Of a stretch of DNA of 11,508 bases, positions 8,175 through 11,508 are shown one piece after another; the stretch's first letter is position 1, and each line of letters opens with the position of its first letter. The notes beneath the pieces are model-generated. The model saw only the letters and a list, made by a program, of their open reading frames with translations, was not told the origin of the DNA and made no database searches. The DNA lies in contig CALINM010000148.1 in the NCBI GenBank assembly GCA_938045315.1, positions 1-11,508 of the forward strand, read 5' to 3'. The DNA is from an uncultured bacterium. GTDB lineage: Bacteria; CALINM01. A program made the translations under genes and the position numbers.

Positions 8175-9578
8175 TTAATATTTTTTTCTCATATTAGAGG
8201 AAAGAATACCAAGGCTTTCTCTATATTTTGTAACTGTTCTTCGTGCTATATTATATCCCTTGGCTTTTAAAATATCAGAAATTTCTTGATCACTTAATGG
8301 ATATTTTGGATCTTCTTTCTCAATCAGTTCTTTAATTACCTGTTTAACACTTATAGATGCAACGTCTTCAGAACCAATTTTTTTTATTCCAGTACTAAAA
8401 AAATACTTCATCTCAAACAATCCATTAGGCGTAAGCATATATTTATTACTCGTTACTCTGCTAATAGTTGATTCATGCAATTCCAACATACTTGAGATAT
8501 CTTTTAAAGTTAGAGGTCTCATGTAGTTAATGCCCCTATCAAAAAAATCTTTTTGATATTCAACAATTGCTTTAGCTACTCGTAAAATTGTACTCCCCCT
8601 TTGATGGATACTCTTGACGAACCAATGGGCATTTTTAATCTTTTCTTGTAAAAAATTTTTTGTATTTTCATCAAGTTCTTTATTTTTTAACATCAATTCA
8701 TATTGCCTGTTTATTTTTAGAGATGGGATGCCCTCTTTATTTAAAATAACTTTATATTCGTCACCATCTTTGAATACAAAGACGTCAGGTTCAATGTATT
8801 GATTTTCGTATTCTGAGAATCCAAATCCTTGTCCTGGTTTTGGATTGAGGGATTTTATAATTTCGAAAGCACATTCGATATCTTCAACAGTGGTATTTAA
8901 AACATGAGCAATTTTTTTAAAATTTTTTTTCGATAAGTCTTCTAAATGATGGGTGATAATTTTCTTCAACAAATCCTTTTTATCTGTTTCAAAAACTTCT
9001 ATTTGAACCAGTAAACATTCAGAAATATTTCTTGAACCCACTCCAACTGGATCAAAATATTGAATTTTTTTTAACACATTTTCAACTCTATCTTGATTAA
9101 TATTTAGCTTTTGAGCTATTTCATCTATAGATACTCTTAGATAGCCATCGGGATCGATATTACCAATTATTTCTTCACCAATACGCAGCTCTTCATTTGT
9201 AAAATGACTTAAATTTAGTTGCCAGAGTAAATGATCATACAAATTTGGTTTTTTTGAAGCAAAATTTTCCCATATATTTTCATCTTCCTCATCATAAGAT
9301 TTTTGTTGATATGATCTATATTTTGCTTCATATTCTTCACGCAATTTAGAATAGGTATCTAATATTTTTGATACTTCAAGTTCATCTGAATTTTCATACA
9401 ATTCCGTGTAATTGTTTTTTTCATCAATCTCTAATACAGGATTTTCTTGAACCTCAAGTTCAATAGATTCTTTGAGTTCAAGATGATTTAATTGCAAAAC
9501 TTTTATAGACAGTTGAAGTTGAGGTGTTAAAACAAGCTGCTGAGTTAATTTAGTTTGCAGTTTTAAATTGATAGACAT
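8175..9578 (-). CDS. rpoN: RNA polymerase sigma-54 factor RpoN
   Basis: A 467-residue protein, close to the usual 450-490. Sigma-54 directs polymerase to -24/-12 promoters and needs an AAA+ activator. Region I (residues 1-50) has the Gln/Leu-rich activator-response sequence, with QLVLTPQLQLSIKVLQLNHLEL at 14-35. An acidic, low-complexity region II follows (about 51-108), then the core-binding domain (about 110-300, including FDPVGVGSRNISECLL). The helix-turn-helix for the -12 element is at about 357-377 (HESTISRVTSNKYM, 368-381), and the RpoN box ARRTVTKYRE (445-454) reads the -24 element. The gene overlaps lptB by one base (TAATG) and has only a weak Shine-Dalgarno, suggesting coupled translation. 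No hpf or ptsN homologue follows, unlike in many proteobacteria; ppdK is convergent instead. No convincing -24/-12 site was found within this window. Confidence 0.98.
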   Translation of the reverse strand: MSINLKLQTKLTQQLVLTPQLQLSIKVLQLNHLELKESIELEVQENPVLEIDEKNNYTELYENSDELEVSKILDTYSKLREEYEAKYRSYQQKSYDEEDENIWENFASKKPNLYDHLLWQLNLSHFTNEELRIGEEIIGNIDPDGYLRVSIDEIAQKLNINQDRVENVLKKIQYFDPVGVGSRNISECLLVQIEVFETDKKDLLKKIITHHLEDLSKKNFKKIAHVLNTTVEDIECAFEIIKSLNPKPGQGFGFSEYENQYIEPDVFVFKDGDEYKVILNKEGIPSLKINRQYELMLKNKELDENTKNFLQEKIKNAHWFVKSIHQRGSTILRVAKAIVEYQKDFFDRGINYMRPLTLKDISSMLELHESTISRVTSNKYMLTPNGLFEMKYFFSTGIKKIGSEDVASISVKQVIKELIEKEDPKYPLSDQEISDILKAKGYNIARRTVTKYRESLGILSSNMRKKY

Positions 9579-10294
9579 TACAGTATATAACCTTCACCTA
9601 AATAATTTTTTATGACTAACTCATCTTTTGAAATTTTTTCTGGTGTACCTTCTGATAAAATTTTACCATTGCTAATAACATAAGCTCTATCACATATTTT
9701 CAAAGCTTCTCTAACATTATGATCAGTGATTATTACTCCAATACCCTTTTCCTTAAGATTTATAACCATACTCTGTATATCAGAAACAAGGATAGGATCA
9801 ACTCCTGCAAAAGGTTCGTCCAATAATATAAATCTTGGTGATAAACTTAAAGTCCTTGCTATTTCTAACCGTCTTTTTTCTCCACCCGATAATACAGAGG
9901 CTCTCTCATGTCGCAAACTTTCTATCTGAAATTCCTTTAAAAGTTGGTTTGTAATAGCATCAATCTCCTCTCTTGCATAATTATTTTCTTCTAAGACCAG
10001 TTTAATATTATCTTCTACAGATAGCCTCCTAAATATCGATTGTTCCTGTGCCAAATAGGCTATACCCTTTTTTGCTCTTAAATGAATAGGTAATTTTGTG
10101 ATTACTTCTTCATCGATAAAAACATTTCCCTTATCAGGGCTGATAATACCAGCAATTATATAAAATGTTGTAGTTTTCCCAGCTCCATTAGGTCCTAATA
10201 AACCTACAATCTCACCCGGATTTACATATAAGGTAATATTATCTATAACTCGTTTTTTGCCATAATTTTTTTCAATATTCTCAATCTTTAACAA
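9578..10294 (-). CDS. lptB: LPS export ABC transporter ATP-binding protein LptB
   Basis: A 238-residue cytoplasmic ATPase that powers extraction of lipopolysaccharide from the inner membrane through LptFG (not in this window). ABC motifs are complete: Walker A GPNGAGKT (34-41), Q-loop YLAQEQSIFRRLSVEDN (80-96, characteristic of LptB), signature LSGGE (135-139), Walker B FILLDE (155-160), the LptB-typical PFAGVDP (161-167) and switch H192. The start is TTG (10294-10292): the codon before it is the lptA stop, so no earlier start is possible, and GGGGG (10304-10300) sits 5 bases upstream. The next gene, rpoN, overlaps by 1 bp. Confidence 0.97.
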   Translation of the reverse strand: MLKIENIEKNYGKKRVIDNITLYVNPGEIVGLLGPNGAGKTTTFYIIAGIISPDKGNVFIDEEVITKLPIHLRAKKGIAYLAQEQSIFRRLSVEDNIKLVLEENNYAREEIDAITNQLLKEFQIESLRHERASVLSGGEKRRLEIARTLSLSPRFILLDEPFAGVDPILVSDIQSMVINLKEKGIGVIITDHNVREALKICDRAYVISNGKILSEGTPEKISKDELVIKNYLGEGYIL

Positions 10295-10768
10295 TTAATC
10301 CCCCATTTTAAATATAACTCTTGGTCTTTTACCTTCAACTGTGCTTTTATTTTCTTTGATAAAAAAAGTAATTTTGTTACCAATTACTTGATTCTCCCCT
10401 TTTTCAGTAACAGTGACTGGATTACCTTCAAGTATAATTATATCCTCTTTATTAAAAAACTTACCTAAATCACCCCTGGCAATCTTATCTTTTTGAACAA
10501 TCTTAACATCTCCTTTTGCAATCATATAATCTATTTCTTTTTTATTAGATTTTTCATTTTCTGTATAAAAAACTTCCAGCTTAGAGCAATATAGTGTAAT
10601 ATCAGCCTTTTTTGCAACCACATCACCTGAGAAAATTATCATCCTTTTATCTTCCATAAATTCCATAAGATTTGCATTTATATCCACAATATTTTTGTCC
10701 TGTGCATGAACATTTTTAAAAAATAAAAAAATCAACATAATAATTAAAACTTTAGCTCTGATAGCCAT
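10295..10768 (-). CDS. lptA: LPS transport periplasmic protein LptA
   Basis: A 157-residue secreted protein that bridges inner and outer membrane as part of the LPS transport path. It has a Sec signal peptide: basic start (MAIRAK), hydrophobic core (VLIIMLIFLFF, 7-17) and a likely cut after VHA (20-22). The mature part is an OstA/LptA-type beta-jellyroll with the expected pattern: DINANLMEFMEDKRMIIFSGDVVAK, a stretch of alternating strands, YMIAKGDVKIVQKDKIARGDLGKF, then ILEGNPVTVTEKGENQVIGNKITFF. The ATG lies inside the end of lptC (25-bp overlap) with AGAGGT (10779-10774) 5 bases ahead. A later Met at residue 11 would remove the signal peptide's basic end, so I keep the first. lptB follows without a gap. 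Confidence 0.93.
   Translation of the reverse strand: MAIRAKVLIIMLIFLFFKNVHAQDKNIVDINANLMEFMEDKRMIIFSGDVVAKKADITLYCSKLEVFYTENEKSNKKEIDYMIAKGDVKIVQKDKIARGDLGKFFNKEDIIILEGNPVTVTEKGENQVIGNKITFFIKENKSTVEGKRPRVIFKMGD
10300..10304 (-). promoter_or_regulatory. Ribosome binding site that fixes the TTG start of lptB
   Basis: GGGGG on the minus strand, inside the last codons of lptA, lies 5 bases before the TTG at 10294. The spacing supports TTG as a true start rather than a downstream codon, since the protein then begins MLKIENIEKNYG as LptB proteins do. Confidence 0.65.
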
Positions 10769-11274
10769 AATTTACCTCTTATTTTTTTTAATGTTATTTT
10801 TTTACTACTTAAATCATAAACTAAATCTCTTCCCTCTATTATGCTTCTGTGTAGATGCATTTTTATATTGTCAGGTGCAAAAATAGTATTTGATTTTTGA
10901 TTAAAAATTATCTTATTAGTCTCAAGGATATTACTATTTTCTGAAATTGATATGTTATTTTGTAATTCCACCCTATTTTCCTTTTGGTAATTTGTGAGTA
11001 AATCTGCTTTAAAATCTATCTTCTTATTTTTATTGTTCTGATAATATCCCTGAAGATTTCTAATTATGTGCTGATCAACTGATTTTGTTAGACCTTTTCC
11101 TTCTAAGTAAATTTCTTCTCCACCATCGTTAATAATCATATATGAAAAATTGGTTATATAAACTGGCTCTAGCGATAAATCGATTTCTTTAGAACTATTA
11201 TAAGAATAAATCGAAATGGGGTATAACAAAAATGTTAGCAAAATATAAACTAAAAATATATTAGCATTTTTCAT
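10744..11274 (-). CDS. lptC: LPS export system protein LptC
   Basis: A 176-residue protein, slightly short for LptC. It has an N-terminal membrane anchor (hydrophobic residues about 6-24, after MKNAN) and a periplasmic beta-jellyroll domain. The domain shows the LptC pattern: ITNFSYMIINDGGEEIYLEG early on, then RVELQNNISISENSNILETN, FAPDNIKMHLHRSIIEGRDL and a final KKITLKKIRGKL. LptC receives LPS from LptB2FG and hands it to LptA. Sequence similarity within this family is low, so the call rests on pattern and on its place directly before lptA-lptB. The ATG has no good Shine-Dalgarno; a candidate promoter ends a few bases upstream. An upstream 64-codon frame overlaps its start by 14 bp. Confidence 0.85.
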   Translation of the reverse strand: MKNANIFLVYILLTFLLYPISIYSYNSSKEIDLSLEPVYITNFSYMIINDGGEEIYLEGKGLTKSVDQHIIRNLQGYYQNNKNKKIDFKADLLTNYQKENRVELQNNISISENSNILETNKIIFNQKSNTIFAPDNIKMHLHRSIIEGRDLVYDLSSKKITLKKIRGKLWLSELKF

Positions 11275-11455
11275 ACCAATTAAAATATAACATAAAATTA
11301 TTGAAAATACAATCTGGCACTTGGTATAGACATATTAACCAGTAGATTTTTTCCCAGGAAACATTGCCATCATTACTTAATAAAACCCTTCTTACCATCT
11401 CTCTTGCAAATTTAGGTGATTGTTTCCTTAACTCATCATAGGGGATAATACTCAT
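11261..11455 (-). pseudogene. Truncated transposase-like N-terminal fragment (64-codon frame)
   Basis: The frame starts at ATG 11455 with a possible GGAG 9 bases ahead and a stop codon two codons before it. The first 33 residues (to about 11357) look like the N-terminus of a helix-turn-helix transposase or integrase: a charged helix ending KFAREMVRRVLLSNDGNVS, where relatives as I recall them continue with an A-x-x-L-x-x-S-R-x-T-V recognition helix. Here it changes abruptly to WEKIYWLICLYQ and a hydrophobic, Cys- and Trp-containing tail that looks like read-through of the AT-rich lptC upstream region. I infer an insertion-sequence remnant cut at about 11354-11357. Alternatively it is a real small protein translationally coupled to lptC (14-bp overlap). 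The transposase likeness is from memory and not confirmed. Confidence 0.45.
11284..11312 (-). promoter_or_regulatory. Candidate extended -10 promoter for the lpt-rpoN operon
   Basis: On the minus strand TATATT (11289-11284) is preceded by TG-T (TG at 11292-11291), and a poor -35, TTGTAT (11312-11307), lies 17 bp upstream. The start point would fall around 11277-11275, only a few bases before the lptC ATG at 11274, so the transcript would be nearly leaderless. The A/T richness makes chance matches likely; the 17-bp spacing and the TGn extension together are the support. Confidence 0.4.
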
Positions 11456-11483
11456 ACACTATGTCTCCATCCTGGTAGAAATT

Positions 11484-11500
11484 TTGGGATTCTATCCCAA
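11484..11500. repeat. Perfect 7-bp inverted repeat at the window edge
   Basis: TTGGGAT (11484-11490), a 3-base spacer, then ATCCCAA (11494-11500). It lies 29 bp upstream of the transposase-like fragment. It could be an operator, a small RNA hairpin in the leader of that gene, or part of an insertion-sequence end; the sequence alone does not decide. Confidence 0.6.
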
Positions 11501-11508
11501 GTTTTGTG

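Noticed and set aside
416-9578. The response regulator as activator for the sigma-54 encoded in the same window
   Set aside because: The regulator lacks the GAFTGA loop, loop 2, the Walker B acids and the arginine fingers, so co-location with rpoN does not imply this partnership.
11315-11328. TGGCAC as a possible sigma-54 -24 element
   Set aside because: The -12 position reads ATAG rather than TTGC, and the element faces away from lptC.

Overview
The window is A+T-rich, densely packed bacterial DNA that reads as chromosome. A complete lptC-lptA-lptB set (lipopolysaccharide transport) implies a Gram-negative envelope. Sigma-54, an NtrY/NtrX-like two-component pair, two-subunit glycyl-tRNA synthetase and pyruvate phosphate dikinase, at this base composition, fit an anaerobic member of the Deferribacterota (Deferribacter/Calditerrivibrio/Flexistipes type) best. 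That assignment is an inference from gene content and style; no rRNA or other strong marker is present.

Left block, plus strand (1-8120): the 3' end of a histidine kinase gene, an NtrX-like response regulator, recO, glyQ, glyS and ppdK. Kinase/regulator overlap by 8 bp and regulator/recO by 11 bp. A 50-bp gap before glyQ carries a plausible promoter. glyQ-glyS are 2 bp apart and glyS-ppdK 11 bp apart. The block therefore looks like one transcription unit with a possible internal start at glyQ. It joins a sensor pair to DNA repair (RecO), glycine-tRNA charging and the pyruvate/PEP node.

Centre (8121-8174): a 54-bp convergent gap with a G-rich/C-rich hairpin separating the two blocks.

Right block, minus strand (11274 down to 8175): lptC, lptA, lptB and rpoN, joined by a 25-bp overlap, a 0-bp junction and a 1-bp overlap. 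LptC (membrane anchor), LptA (periplasmic bridge) and LptB (cytoplasmic ATPase) are parts of the LPS export machine. rpoN downstream of lptB is a widespread arrangement. Upstream of lptC (about 11357-11508) lies what looks like the 5' stub of a transposase gene plus a perfect inverted repeat at the window edge. A candidate extended -10 promoter sits almost on top of the lptC start codon.

The most notable observation is the response regulator. It has a normal receiver, Walker A and Fis-type helix-turn-helix, but its central AAA+ domain lacks the GAFTGA loop and the pre-sensor-1 loop, and its Walker B acidic pair and arginine fingers are gone. It cannot plausibly act as a sigma-54 activator, although sigma-54 is encoded in the same window. 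The rest is largely well-conserved housekeeping. I see no CRISPR array, tRNA, rRNA, phage or clear defence system, and no gene-free stretch longer than about 180 bases.
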